Shown piece after piece: positions 1 to 7,769 of a DNA stretch of 20,605 bases. Every line of letters starts with the position of its first letter. Position 1 is the first letter of the stretch. Source of the stretch: Frankiaceae bacterium (GTDB lineage: Bacteria > Actinomycetota > Actinomycetes > JAVEEJ01). The stretch lies in contig JAVEEJ010000213.1 of the NCBI GenBank assembly GCA_030840515.1, forward strand, positions 1-20,605, written 5' to 3'. A model generated the notes under the pieces. That model was not told where the DNA came from, did not search any database, and saw nothing but the letters and a program-made list of their open reading frames with translations. The translations under genes were made by a program, and so were the position numbers.

Positions 1-285
1 GGCGACCGCCAGCGTGACCATGAGCAGCAGCGAGGCGCTCCACGCGTAGAGCCACGGATCGCGGCCCTCACCCGTGAGCAGCGCAAGCACGCGCTTGGTG
101 ACGATGAGCGGCGAGGTCAGGAGTGCGGCGAGCCCAAGCGTGAGCACTACGGGGCGGTGCGGCCCATCGGGCGTGGCGAGGGCATAGGCGACGCCGAAGC
201 CGGCGCACACCGCCGTCGTCGCGGCACCGAGACGGACGTGCCCACGCCAGAAGCCCGCCTGACGGTCGGGGGGGTGGGCCAGCAC
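1..285 (-). CDS. N-terminal part of a multi-pass membrane protein (cut by window start)
   Basis: The frame starting at GTG 285 is open to base 1 (95 codons). It reads as a short polar N-terminus (MLAHPPDRQAGFWRGH) followed by hydrophobic stretches at about residues 19-34, 43-62 and 76-95, separated by short basic or polar turns. This is typical of an integral membrane protein. An upstream in-frame GTG about 30 codons earlier is possible. No clear Shine-Dalgarno sequence precedes either start. It follows menG on the same strand after about 150 nt, so it could be co-transcribed or have its own promoter. The family is not recognisable from this fragment. An N-terminal sensor region of a signalling protein is one possibility, but nothing here proves it. 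The alternative frame over 68-424 is Arg/Pro-rich and looks like a shadow. Confidence 0.6.
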   Translation of the reverse strand, partial: MLAHPPDRQAGFWRGHVRLGAATTAVCAGFGVAYALATPDGPHRPVVLTLGLAALLTSPLIVTKRVLALLTGEGRDPWLYAWSASLLLMVTLAVA

Positions 286-434
286 ATGAGGTGAATCGGT
301 CGTGCCGCAGTGCCCGTGCACGTCTCACGGGGGGAGGCCCACTAGGCCGAACGGGTGCTTCCCACGCCCGGCAACTCGGACTCGGCCACCCATTCGGCAT
401 GTCAGCGGCCAGAGGCGCCGACACCGCGTCGGGA

Positions 435-1130
435 TCAGGCGGCCCGCACGCCCCGGTGCAGAGCGACGATTCCGCCGGACAGGTTGCGCCAGCCCACCGC
501 TGACCAGCCCGCCGCGGTGATGCGATCCGCGAGGCCGGCCTGATGGGGCCAGGCCCTGATGGACTCCGCGAGGTAGACGTAGGCGTCCGGGTTGCTGCTG
601 ACCTTGGTCGCCACCGCGGGCAGCGCGCGCATCAGGTACTCGACGTAGACGGTCCGGAACGGCCGCCAGGTCGGTGCGCTGAACTCGCAGACCACCAGCC
701 GTCCGCCCGGCTTGGTGACCCGCTGCAGCTCCCGCAGTGCGCCATCGGGGTCCGAGACGTTGCGCAACCCGAAGGAGATCGTCACGGCGTCGAAGACCGC
801 ATCCGCGAAGGGAAGCCGCATCGCGTCACCGGCGACGAACGGCAGGCTCGGCCGGGCCCGCTTGCCCACCCGCAGCATGCCGAGCGAGAAGTCTGCGGGT
901 ACGACGAAGGCGCCCCGCGCGGCGAACGGCTCACTCGACGTCCCCGTCCCGGCCGCGAGGTCGAGCACCCGCTCCCCCGGCTGAGGGCCGACCGCCTTGA
1001 GCACGGCCCGCCGCCAGAGCCTGTCCTGGCCCAGCGACAACACGTCGTTGGTCAGGTCGTAGCGCTCGGCGACGTCGTCGAACATCGCTGCGACCTCGTG
1101 GGGCTGCTTGTCCAACGAGGCTCGGCTCAC
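435..1130 (-). CDS. menG: Demethylmenaquinone methyltransferase (MenG/UbiE)
   Basis: This SAM-dependent methyltransferase makes the last step of menaquinone synthesis, C-methylation of demethylmenaquinone at the membrane. The protein has 231 residues, the usual size for MenG. Visible motifs are the family N-terminus with MFDDVAERYDLTND (16-29), SAM-binding motif I VLDLAAGTGT (55-64), GDAMRLPFAD (101-110) and the UbiE signature FGLRNVSD (about 120-127). I chose the GTG at 1130 because it overlaps the TGA of mqnX (GTGA) and gives the usual MenG N-terminus. A longer frame to 1184 exists but adds an Arg/Ala-rich tail within mqnX. The overlap implies translational coupling to mqnX, so an early and the final enzyme of the same pathway are made together. 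Some UbiE proteins also act in ubiquinone synthesis, but the futalosine genes around it point to menaquinone. Confidence 0.95.
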   Translation of the reverse strand: MSRASLDKQPHEVAAMFDDVAERYDLTNDVLSLGQDRLWRRAVLKAVGPQPGERVLDLAAGTGTSSEPFAARGAFVVPADFSLGMLRVGKRARPSLPFVAGDAMRLPFADAVFDAVTISFGLRNVSDPDGALRELQRVTKPGGRLVVCEFSAPTWRPFRTVYVEYLMRALPAVATKVSSNPDAYVYLAESIRAWPHQAGLADRITAAGWSAVGWRNLSGGIVALHRGVRAA

Positions 1131-2386
1131 GCGGTGAGCCTTCCACGGTGCACCAGCCGCCCGGCGAGCACGGTGGCGGTGCACTGCCCTTCGCCATGTT
1201 CGACGAGCGACTCGTAGGGGTCCTGATCCGTAGGCACGTCGAAGACGGCGAAGTCCGCGGGCCCTCCGGGAGCCAACCGGCCGAGGTCGCCGTCTCCGAG
1301 CGCCTGCGCGCCACCGATGGTCGCCGCTTGGACGAGCCGCAGGGCGAGGTCGGGGTCTTCGTAGCCCTGGTCCCGCGCGATGTCCCGCAGTCGCCGGACG
1401 TCGGCGAGCAGGTCGAGGCTAGGGGCGCTGGCGAGGCTGTCGGTGCCCACGGCGACGGGGTTGGCGTCGGCGAGGTAGCCAGCGACGGGCGCGGTGCCGG
1501 CTTGCAGGATCTCGTTGCTGCGGGGGCAGAGCGCGACGACGGTCTGATGCTCACGAAGAATCGCGCGGTCGGCCGCGTCGACGTGCACGCCGTGCGCGAC
1601 GTGGACGTCCGGCCCGAGACCGCCCAGTGCGGCGCAGTGGGCCACGGCTGTGCCGCCCACGCCACGCCCGTGCAGCTCGAACTCGAGGCCGAACTTGCTG
1701 GCGAAGTCCGCGAGGCGGCCGGTGCCGGACATCACCCACTCAGCCTCGTCTGCGGTCTCCGCAAGGTGCGGGTGCAGGCGCATGCCGCGGCTGCGGGCGA
1801 GGGCCACCATCTCGGTGAACACCTTGCTGCTCAGGGTGTAGAGCGTGTGCGGGCTGATGCCGCGCGCACGGCCGCGGAGCGCGAGTAGGCGCTCGAGCCG
1901 CTGCAGCCCGGCGTCCCAACGCTGGTCGTCGACCCCGGCCAGCTCGACGTAGGAGACGCCGCGGAGCCCGACGGCGCTGGTCACACCGACGCCCGGTCCC
2001 TCGGTCACGATGTCGGCGACGGCGGTCGTCCCGGTGCGCAGCAGCTGGTGCGCCGACCCACGCGCCGCCTCGGTCCAGTCGGCGTCGCTCATGCGCATGC
2101 GACGCGCGGTCAGCTCGACGATCCACTCCGTGAAGGGAAGGCCGCTGGTCGCGAGGTCGGCGAAGGGTGGCCCGTACTCCAGGTGCGCGTGCGCGTTCAC
2201 CAGCCCTGGCGTGAGGATGCCCCGATGTCGCCGCACCTTCGCGTCGGCGTACTCGCTTCCTGCACCGCCTACCTCGACTGCTCTGCCCACCTCGAGGACA
2301 CGATCGCCCTCGACGAGGACCGCGCCGTCCCGGATGGCCTCGCCGACCATGGGCAGCACGACATCGGCAAGGTGAACAGTGCGCAC
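1127..2386 (-). CDS. mqnX: Aminofutalosine deaminase (MqnX-type amidohydrolase)
   Basis: This is an amidohydrolase-superfamily deaminase of 419 residues. It has the metal and catalytic pattern expected of the S-adenosylhomocysteine deaminase-like branch: HAH (66-68) after the TPGLVN entry motif, HPHLAET with H207 and E210, H265 in VAHGVH, and D316 in GTDSLAS. CPRSN (287-291) is also typical. In actinobacteria with MqnE, this branch converts 6-amino-6-deoxyfutalosine to futalosine. That function is inferred here from location beside menG and in the same window as mqnA, mqnC and mqnE. The GTG at 2386 gives a normal N-terminus (VRTVHLADVVLPMVG). The frame stays open to 2734, but that part crosses a palindromic repeat and the divergent gene. 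There is no strong Shine-Dalgarno sequence. The 3' end overlaps menG by 4 nt. Alternative: another aminohydrolase such as a guanine- or SAH-type deaminase. Confidence 0.88.
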   Translation of the reverse strand: MRTVHLADVVLPMVGEAIRDGAVLVEGDRVLEVGRAVEVGGAGSEYADAKVRRHRGILTPGLVNAHAHLEYGPPFADLATSGLPFTEWIVELTARRMRMSDADWTEAARGSAHQLLRTGTTAVADIVTEGPGVGVTSAVGLRGVSYVELAGVDDQRWDAGLQRLERLLALRGRARGISPHTLYTLSSKVFTEMVALARSRGMRLHPHLAETADEAEWVMSGTGRLADFASKFGLEFELHGRGVGGTAVAHCAALGGLGPDVHVAHGVHVDAADRAILREHQTVVALCPRSNEILQAGTAPVAGYLADANPVAVGTDSLASAPSLDLLADVRRLRDIARDQGYEDPDLALRLVQAATIGGAQALGDGDLGRLAPGGPADFAVFDVPTDQDPYESLVEHGEGQCTATVLAGRLVHRGRLTA

Positions 2387-2406
2387 CCCAGGATCTAACC
2401 CCCACC

Positions 2407-2454
2407 AGTTGTCAGTGCGTGGCGGTGTCCTGGGGCGCGCACACACTGACAACT
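2407..2454. repeat. 48-bp palindromic repeat, copy 1
   Basis: This is an imperfect inverted repeat with 15-nt arms, agttgtcagtgcgtg at 2407-2421 and cacacactgacaact at 2440-2454, matching at 14 of 15 positions around an 18-nt GC-rich centre. It lies between the divergent starts of mqnX and the DUF559 gene. The same arms and total length recur at 3466-3513 and 15702-15749. Confidence 0.9.
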
Positions 2455-2515
2455 CTGGGTCCACAGACTTCGGAGGGACACCCACCGGACGCTGAGTCTG
2501 CGCCAACCTCGAAGA

Positions 2516-3481
2516 GTGAGGCTCAACCACCGCGATCAGCTCCCCGCCGCGCTGGCCGACCTGGCACAGACTCAGCGTGATGTCGTCCGACGCGACCAGC
2601 TGCACATGATCAGCCGCGATCAGCTCCAGGCGCAGTTGGATGGGCTGCGTTGGCAGTCGATCGGTCCGTCCGTGGTCGTGCTGCACAACGGCGAGCTCAC
2701 GCCGGAGCAACTCCGATGGGCAGCGGTGCTGCACGCAGGCTCATTGGGAAGTACCGCCCTCGCGGCTTGGACCGCGGCCGAGGACGCCGGTCTGGACGGC
2801 TGGTCACGGCCAACGACACACGTGCTCGTACGACGCGGCGTCCTGGTCCCGAAGCTCGCAGGCGTGGCGATCACGGTGCACGAGTCCCGACGCTTCGAGC
2901 CCGAGCGGGACGTCCACCCGACAGCCACGCCGCCACGGACGCGAGTGGAGCGCTCGCTGATCGACGCAGCCGCCTGGTCTCCAACGGGCCGAGCCGCCTG
3001 CGGCATCCTCGCCGCCAGCGTGCAGCAGCGACTCACCACGGCTGACCGGCTCCTGCGGGCCTTGGACACCGTCGGCGCGATCAATCGCCGTCGCTTGCTT
3101 GCAAGCTGCCTCGTCGACATCGGTGGCGGAGCCCAAGCCGTGTCGGAGCTGGACTTCTTGCGGTTCTGCCGTCGGCACGGACTGCCGCAGCCGCGGCAGC
3201 AAGTGGTGCGCCTGGACGCAGCTGGCCGCCGTCGCTATCTCGACGCCGTACTCGTCGGCCCCAACAAGAAGCCGGTACGCGTCGAGATCGACGGCGCGCT
3301 CCACTTGGTCGCGCTGACCTACTGGTCGGACATGGCCAGGGACAATGAGCTCTACCTTGCGAGGTCACACGGCCTGCGCTTCCCCAGCTTTGCGGTCAGA
3401 GCGGATGACCCAGTCGTGGTCGATCAACTCCGTCGTGCCCTCGGCCTGGCCGCGGCGTCATCCCAAGTTGTCAGTGCGTGA
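2516..3481 (+). CDS. AbiEi-like winged helix plus DUF559 (Vsr/PD-(D/E)XK-fold) protein
   Basis: The protein has 321 residues. Residues 10-60 resemble the winged-helix N-terminus of AbiEi-type antitoxins (ADLAQTQRDVVRRDQL, then WQSIGPSVVVLHNGEL). The C-terminal part, about 208-311, looks like a DUF559/Vsr-type nuclease fold: SELDF (E211), YLDAVL (D243), VEIDG (E257, D259), then W270, R275 and N277. The D...ExD spacing fits a PD-(D/E)XK core, but activity is not shown. The GTG at 2516 lacks a good Shine-Dalgarno sequence, and ATG 2608 is a shorter alternative. The N-terminus has three RDQL segments, two of them encoded by an exact 14-nt repeat (2530-2543 and 2614-2627). No AbiEii toxin lies next to it, so it is an orphan. 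It sits between 48-bp palindromes on both sides, and the downstream palindrome encodes its last codons and TGA. Confidence 0.82.
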   Translation: MRLNHRDQLPAALADLAQTQRDVVRRDQLHMISRDQLQAQLDGLRWQSIGPSVVVLHNGELTPEQLRWAAVLHAGSLGSTALAAWTAAEDAGLDGWSRPTTHVLVRRGVLVPKLAGVAITVHESRRFEPERDVHPTATPPRTRVERSLIDAAAWSPTGRAACGILAASVQQRLTTADRLLRALDTVGAINRRRLLASCLVDIGGGAQAVSELDFLRFCRRHGLPQPRQQVVRLDAAGRRRYLDAVLVGPNKKPVRVEIDGALHLVALTYWSDMARDNELYLARSHGLRFPSFAVRADDPVVVDQLRRALGLAAASSQVVSA

Positions 3482-3513
3482 GGGTTTCAGGACACGCTCA
3501 CGCACTGACAACT
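3466..3513. repeat. 48-bp palindromic repeat, copy 2 (perfect 17-bp arms)
   Basis: The arms at 3466-3482 and 3497-3513 are perfect reverse complements over 17 nt around a 14-nt centre. The left arm contains the final Val-Val-Ser-Ala codons and TGA of the DUF559 gene. The element fills the gap between that gene and the convergent mqnC, so as RNA it could also end transcription from either side, although no U-tract follows. Confidence 0.93.
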
Positions 3514-3533
3514 CGCGGGGGCGCCCGAGAAGG

Positions 3534-4694
3534 CTAGGCCGGTTCGAGGGTGAGCGCGGTGCTGGCGAAGTGCGACGGCACCACGTCGACCGGGTCGTTC
3601 GCAGGGTCGTCATGCACGACGAGGTGGTTGTAGAGCGTGTCGCGCTGCGCGGGGGTCCGGCCGGCTGTGCGCATCAGGTGAATGAGCTCACTGCGGTTGG
3701 ACCGGTGCCGTGCGCCGGCGGAGGACACGACGTTCTCCTCGAGCATCACCGACCCGAGGTCGTCAGCGCCGTAGTGCAGCGTGAGCTGACCGACCTCCTT
3801 CCCGACCGTCAGCCAGGAGCCTTGCAGGTGGCGGATGTTGTCGAAGAACAGCCGTGCCACGGCGACCAGCCGCAGGTACTCCAGCACTGAGGCCTGGGTC
3901 TGCCCCTTGAGGTGGTTGTTCTCCGGCTGGTAAGTCCACGGGATGAAGGAGCGGAACCCGCCTGTGCGGTCCTGCACGTCGCGGATCATGCAGAGGTGCT
4001 CGATGCGCTCGGCGTTGGTCTCGCCGGTGCCCATCATGAACGTGGCCGTCGACTCGACGCCGAGCCCGTGCGCGGTCTCCATGACCTGCAGCCACATCGC
4101 GCCGGTCTCCTTCAGCGGGGCGATCGCAGCACGAGGCCGCTCGGTGAGGATCTCCGCGCCCGCGCCGGCGAAGCTGTCGAGGCCGGCCGCGTGCAGCCGT
4201 GCGATAACCGTCGGGAAGTCCAGGCCCGACACCCGCGCGATGTGCACGACCTCGGAGGCGCCTAGCGAGTGCAGAGCGAGGGACGGGTACGTCGACCTGA
4301 TGGCCGAGAACGTCTCCTCGTACCACTCGATGCCGAAGTCGGGGTGGTGCCCGCCCTGCAGCATGATCTGGGTCGCGCCGAGCTCGATCGCCTCGCCGCA
4401 GCGCCGCAGGATCTCCTCCGTCGAGCGGACCCATCCTTCTTCGTGCTTCGGGGCGCGGTAGAAGGCGCAGAACTTGCACGCGGTGACGCATACGTTGGTG
4501 TAGTTGATGTTGCGGTCGATGATGTAGGTCGCGATGTGCGCGGTGTCGCCGAACAGGGCCCGGCGCCGAGCGTCCGCCGCGCGGCCGAGCGCGTGCAGCG
4601 GGGCGGATCGGTACAGACCCAGCGCCTCTTCCGGCGTCAGCCGATCCCCGTCGGCAGCGCGGTCCAGGACTGCCTGGGAGTCGGATGAGCTCAC
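3534..4694 (-). CDS. mqnC: Cyclic dehypoxanthinylfutalosine synthase (radical SAM)
   Basis: MqnC is a radical SAM enzyme that cyclises dehypoxanthinylfutalosine to its spiro-cyclic form in the futalosine menaquinone pathway. The protein has 386 residues, as expected. The 4Fe-4S motif is CVTACKFC (C69, C73, C76; CX3CX2C), preceded by NINYTN as is usual for MqnC/MqnE/CofH relatives. MLQGGHHPD, GAGAEIL and IPWTYQPENN fit MqnC rather than MqnE. The GTG at 4694 overlaps the TGA of the upstream SGNH esterase gene (GTGA), and no separate Shine-Dalgarno sequence is visible, so translation is probably coupled. It is the last gene of the mqnA-esterase-esterase-mqnC unit and converges on the DUF559 gene across a palindromic repeat. 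Confidence 0.96.
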   Translation of the reverse strand: MSSSDSQAVLDRAADGDRLTPEEALGLYRSAPLHALGRAADARRRALFGDTAHIATYIIDRNINYTNVCVTACKFCAFYRAPKHEEGWVRSTEEILRRCGEAIELGATQIMLQGGHHPDFGIEWYEETFSAIRSTYPSLALHSLGASEVVHIARVSGLDFPTVIARLHAAGLDSFAGAGAEILTERPRAAIAPLKETGAMWLQVMETAHGLGVESTATFMMGTGETNAERIEHLCMIRDVQDRTGGFRSFIPWTYQPENNHLKGQTQASVLEYLRLVAVARLFFDNIRHLQGSWLTVGKEVGQLTLHYGADDLGSVMLEENVVSSAGARHRSNRSELIHLMRTAGRTPAQRDTLYNHLVVHDDPANDPVDVVPSHFASTALTLEPA

Positions 4695-5461
4695 GGGGTG
4701 AGCGTACGTCCGCTCTCCACGAGTGGCGCGACCACCTCGGCGAAGGCCTGGCCCAACAGCCGGTATCCCGCGGCCGACGGGTGCACCGCGTCGCGAGACA
4801 GGAGCCCGGGACGCGTCGTGCAGGGGCCGTAGTTGAACTCAGACCACGCGTCGGCCAACGAGACTCGGCGACCCATGAGTGCCTGCTGGCGAACGAGCTC
4901 ACGCACGAGTCCGTCGTACTCGCTCGTCGTGACGTCGCACTGCCCAGCGCGCCCGCTCGGGACGATGGTCGCGACCACGAGCGAGGCCTGCGGGAACCGG
5001 CTGCTGAGGGCGGAGAGCAGCTGCTCGAGCCGGACCGCGGCCTCCGCCGGGCTGGCACGCCCGTGGCGCAGGTCGTTGGTGCCGAGGTGAACGAGTACGA
5101 CGTCCGGGGGCGGGACCTTCCAGCCGGCCAGGTGAGCCAGCACCTCGCTGGTCTGCCAGCCGGGGTGTCCGTCGTGCCGCTGTCCTGCGCCTGTCAGGGC
5201 TGCCGCCGGGTTGGTCGTCATGGTGCCGACGAAGTGCACCCGGATCCCGCGTGAGGCGAGCGCGCGCACGAGCTGCACGCGGTAGCCACCGGGGACTCGG
5301 TGCGGGTGGACCCCGGAGCCATACGTGATGGAGTCACCCAACGGCCAGATCGTGACCGAGGTCGCGGCGGATGAGGACGGCAGCGCGACGACGCCGCCGA
5401 CACTCGCGGCGGCAAAGGCGAGCGCGACCAGGCTTGGTCGCCACCCCCGGGCGACGACCAA
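4691..5461 (-). CDS. Secreted SGNH/GDSL esterase, CE3/XynB-like (copy 1)
   Basis: This SGNH hydrolase of 256 residues has a signal peptide at about 1-33 (Arg near the N-terminus, a hydrophobic core, then a Ser/Ala cleavage region). Block I is WPLGDSIT with nucleophile S44. GGYR and GHPGW follow, block III is HLGTND (N129), and block V is DAVHPS with D224 and H227. The order GDSIT...GGYR...FVG...GHPGW...GTND is that of carbohydrate esterase family 3 and XynB-like acetyl esterases, so a secreted deacetylase or esterase of a glycan is likely. The substrate is unknown. TTG 5461 is the only start in its frame ahead of the signal peptide, and it has GAGGAG 7 nt upstream. The 3' end overlaps mqnC by 4 nt. 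It is paralogous to the upstream gene at 5575-6438. C175 and C214 have counterparts there and may form a disulfide. Confidence 0.88.
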   Translation of the reverse strand: MVVARGWRPSLVALAFAAASVGGVVALPSSSAATSVTIWPLGDSITYGSGVHPHRVPGGYRVQLVRALASRGIRVHFVGTMTTNPAAALTGAGQRHDGHPGWQTSEVLAHLAGWKVPPPDVVLVHLGTNDLRHGRASPAEAAVRLEQLLSALSSRFPQASLVVATIVPSGRAGQCDVTTSEYDGLVRELVRQQALMGRRVSLADAWSEFNYGPCTTRPGLLSRDAVHPSAAGYRLLGQAFAEVVAPLVESGRTLTP

Positions 5462-5574
5462 GACGGCGCTCCTCGCTGGCTGAGATCTCCAGCGTAGGAG
5501 GAAATTCCGGTGCCCGAGGGCGATCCGAGCAGATTGCCCAGGGGGTCACATACGCCCGAATCGGGGCAGAAAAG

Positions 5575-6438
5575 TCAGCCCGCCACCTGGGCGATGGCCA
5601 GCTCGAAGACGTGGGCCATGACGGCGTAGCCGCGCGACGTGGGGTGCACGCCGTCGTCGGCCATCAGGTCCGGCACCAGCGTGCACTTGCCGTTCGTCCG
5701 CGCCGTGAACGCCGACCAGATGTCAGCCAGCACGATGCGCATGCCGGCGGCCCGCTCCCGCAGCACCAGGTGTCGCACGGCGTCGGCATAGAGCGGACTC
5801 AGCACGTCACAGACGTCGTGCCCGAGAGGCGTCACCGTCGCCAGCACCACGATGGCGCGCGGCCGCTGGCTGTGCACCTGCTCCACCAAGGCCTGCAGGC
5901 TGCCGGTGAGCCGGGCGATGAAGGGACCGCGCTCTTTCGCGGTCAGCGCCGGGCTCGTGTACGCCGTCTTGATGCCGAGCTGGCGGGCGAGCGGACGGAC
6001 CATGTCGTTGGTGCCGAGGTGGATCAGAACCAGGTCGGGGTCGACGTGCCGCAGCCACCACCCGCCGTGGTAACCCCGCGCCACCACGGGTCCGTTGATG
6101 CCGGCGGCGATGTCGGCGACGCGGAAGCCGGGGTGGCCTTCGTGCCGCTGCTGCCCCCGGGCCTGGAGCGTCGGCAGCGGGTTCGTGGACATCGACCCGA
6201 CGAACTGGTGGCTGATCCCGGCGGCCTGCAGATCGGCGTCCAGGAAGCCGCGGTAGCCGCCGCCCACGCCCTTGTTGGGCTCGAGGGTGCCGTTGGTGAT
6301 CGAGTCTCCGAGCGGCCAGACCCGGAAGACATGGGTGGGAACCCTCCCCTGGTCGGCGGCATGCGGGATGGCCATCGCCGTGCCGACCCACGTTGCCAGG
6401 GCCGCGAGAACAGTCGCGGCAAGCCGAGCACGGCGCAT
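5575..6438 (-). CDS. Secreted SGNH/GDSL esterase, CE3/XynB-like (copy 2)
   Basis: This second SGNH hydrolase has 287 residues and a signal peptide of about 23-28 residues (MRRARLAATVLAALATWVG). Catalytic blocks are WPLGDSIT with S46, HLGTND with N144, and DGVHPT with D262 and H265. GGGYRGFL and RHEGHPGF match the CE3-like order seen in copy 1. The two proteins share motif order and several long matches, so they are tandem paralogues, but they differ enough that the duplication is old or the two were acquired separately. C210 and C252 may pair. ATG 6438 is preceded by a GGGAGAGAG stretch at good spacing. It sits 71 nt downstream of mqnA on the same strand and 113 nt upstream of copy 1, so an internal promoter for the esterase-mqnC part cannot be excluded. 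The glycan target is unknown. Confidence 0.88.
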   Translation of the reverse strand: MRRARLAATVLAALATWVGTAMAIPHAADQGRVPTHVFRVWPLGDSITNGTLEPNKGVGGGYRGFLDADLQAAGISHQFVGSMSTNPLPTLQARGQQRHEGHPGFRVADIAAGINGPVVARGYHGGWWLRHVDPDLVLIHLGTNDMVRPLARQLGIKTAYTSPALTAKERGPFIARLTGSLQALVEQVHSQRPRAIVVLATVTPLGHDVCDVLSPLYADAVRHLVLRERAAGMRIVLADIWSAFTARTNGKCTLVPDLMADDGVHPTSRGYAVMAHVFELAIAQVAG

Positions 6439-6509
6439 CGAGCTCTCTCCCAGGTCTCGGTGTCTGGCGAGTACTTCTCATTCGGGGGCGGTTCTCCTCC
6501 CCCGGAGGC

Positions 6510-7373
6510 TCAACTCGGCGCGAAAACCGGCCGGGGGGTGCCTGGCAGCACTCCGGCCGCCACCAGCCGGTCGGCGAAGGCCAGCAGGCCCTCCACCTGC
6601 CGGTCCCCCAAGGAGAAGTCGAGGGTCGTGAAGTAGCGCTCCAGAGTGGCGGCGTCGAAGGCGCTCCAACGGGCGGCGGAGGCAGCCACCTCGCCGACCT
6701 GGGCCAGCGCCAGGTCCCGGCTGTCGAGGAAGGCCCGGTGCACGTCCTTGACCAGCCCGGGGTGCCGGTCGGCGAACTCACGCCGCACCGCCCAGACCGC
6801 GAAGACCATCGGCAGCCCGGTCCAGTCCTTCCAGGCGGCGCCGAGGTCGTGCACGTCGAGGCCCCGCTCGGGACCGTCGATGAACGTGGCCCGCAGCGCA
6901 GCGTCCCCGATGAGGACGGCCGCCGGCGCCTCGATCATCATCGCTGCCAGGTCCGGCGGGCAGGTGAAGTAGCTGGGCCGCACGCCGTGCCGCTGCTCCA
7001 GCAGCAGCTTCGCCAGCTCGACGCTGGTGCGACTCGTCGATCCCAGTGCCACCCGATGGCCGTCGAGCTGGCCGAGCTCGACCTGGCTGACGAGGTTCAC
7101 CGACAGGACTGGTCCGTCGCTGCCCACGGCAAGGTCGGGCAGCAGCAGCAGGTCGTCGGCGTGCCTGAGGTACTCCACGAGGCTGATGGGGCCGATGTCC
7201 AGGTCGCCGCGCACAAGGGCGTCGTTGAGCCGGTCGGGGGTGTCCTTCGTGAGCTCGACGTCGAGCAGGGCCCCGGAGCGCACCAGGCCCCAGTAGATGG
7301 GCAGGCAGTTGAGGAACTGGATGTGCCCGACCCGCGGACGGCCACCGGGGTCGGCTGGAGCGGACGGCGTCAC
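6510..7373 (-). CDS. mqnA: Chorismate dehydratase (MqnA)
   Basis: MqnA dehydrates chorismate to 3-[(1-carboxyvinyl)oxy]benzoate, the committed step of futalosine-route menaquinone synthesis. The protein has 287 residues from GTG 7373, the usual size. It has a periplasmic-binding-protein-like fold. Recognisable parts are the N-terminal strand GHIQFLNCLPIYWGL, then DIGPISLVEYL, ALGSTSRTSVELAKLLL and LIGDAALRA, followed by WTGLPMVFAVWAVRR. I chose GTG 7373 because the segment further upstream is Pro/Arg-rich and unlike the family. There is no Shine-Dalgarno sequence. TAGCCT at 7387-7382 lies 8 nt before the GTG, which would suit a leaderless transcript. It heads the unit that continues to the two esterases and mqnC. 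Confidence 0.95.
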   Translation of the reverse strand: MTPSAPADPGGRPRVGHIQFLNCLPIYWGLVRSGALLDVELTKDTPDRLNDALVRGDLDIGPISLVEYLRHADDLLLLPDLAVGSDGPVLSVNLVSQVELGQLDGHRVALGSTSRTSVELAKLLLEQRHGVRPSYFTCPPDLAAMMIEAPAAVLIGDAALRATFIDGPERGLDVHDLGAAWKDWTGLPMVFAVWAVRREFADRHPGLVKDVHRAFLDSRDLALAQVGEVAASAARWSAFDAATLERYFTTLDFSLGDRQVEGLLAFADRLVAAGVLPGTPRPVFAPS

Positions 7374-7769
7374 AAGCCCACAGGCTAAGCGGCAGCGCAT
7401 CCCCGCGCGTGGCTGGCCCGGCGCGACCCGGGCTGGAGCGCATCCGGCCGCTCGCGGCCCGCTATCTGGCGCTATGCCCATTGCTTCAGGGGCCGCGCGG
7501 CGGTAGAAACCACCTTGCCCCCCTCAGGTGCCCGGCCTTGGAGCCGGGGAAGTTCGGCGGAGCTCGCTGCGCCCGCGATCAGGCGGCCGCGCTCCGCGGA
7601 CGGGAGGCGGCTGGACGCTCAACGCCCCGAGCGGATGTCCCGCGTCTCCACGGCGGATCATCCGCGCGATGTGACCGCCGCCACCCCGGCACTGTCGCCC
7701 AGCCGACAGCGCCCAGCACGAATCCGCAGCAATGTGCACACACCAGCCCATCACGAGGGGAATGAAGAG
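7374..7769. other. Divergent intergenic region between mqnA and the 11-residue-repeat protein gene
   Basis: These 396 bp hold no convincing gene. They carry a possible plus-strand promoter (7481-7509), a short hairpin CCCGGC/GCCGGG at 7531-7548, and a 13-bp palindrome GCGGATCATCCGC at 7653-7665 that could be a protein-binding site. A related half, GCGGAT, also occurs at 7631-7636. I compared it mentally with c-di-AMP, cobalamin and c-di-GMP riboswitch consensus segments and saw no match. Confidence 0.5.
7481..7509 (+). promoter_or_regulatory. Possible sigma-70-type promoter
   Basis: TTGCTT (7481-7486) and TAGAAA (7504-7509) are separated by 17 bp and read toward the gene at 7770. This would leave a 5' leader of about 250 nt. 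It is a consensus match only. Confidence 0.35.

Noticed and set aside
68..424. Minus-strand open frame at the window start
   Set aside because: Arg/Pro/Ser-rich translation. The adjacent frame over 1-285 has a proper membrane-protein pattern and fits better.
2516..3481. A complete AbiE toxin-antitoxin system
   Set aside because: Only an AbiEi-like N-terminal domain is present, fused to a DUF559-like domain. No AbiEii nucleotidyltransferase gene lies beside it.
2407..3513. Palindromes explained only as ordinary terminators
   Set aside because: Copy 1 lies between divergent gene starts, copy 3 overlaps a probable coding start, and all have the same length and arm sequence. Termination by copy 2 may still be a secondary effect.
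3763..5058. Minus-strand open frame overlapping mqnC and esterase copy 1
   Set aside because: Extremely Arg/Pro-rich and out of frame with two clear genes.
5371..6636. Long open frame on the plus strand opposite the SGNH esterase genes
   Set aside because: Arg/Gly/His-rich composition and opposite to two proteins with complete catalytic motifs, so it is a shadow frame.
7510..7769. A riboswitch in the long leader of the gene at 7770
   Set aside because: Only short hairpins are visible. I could not match conserved segments of the c-di-AMP, cobalamin or c-di-GMP classes.
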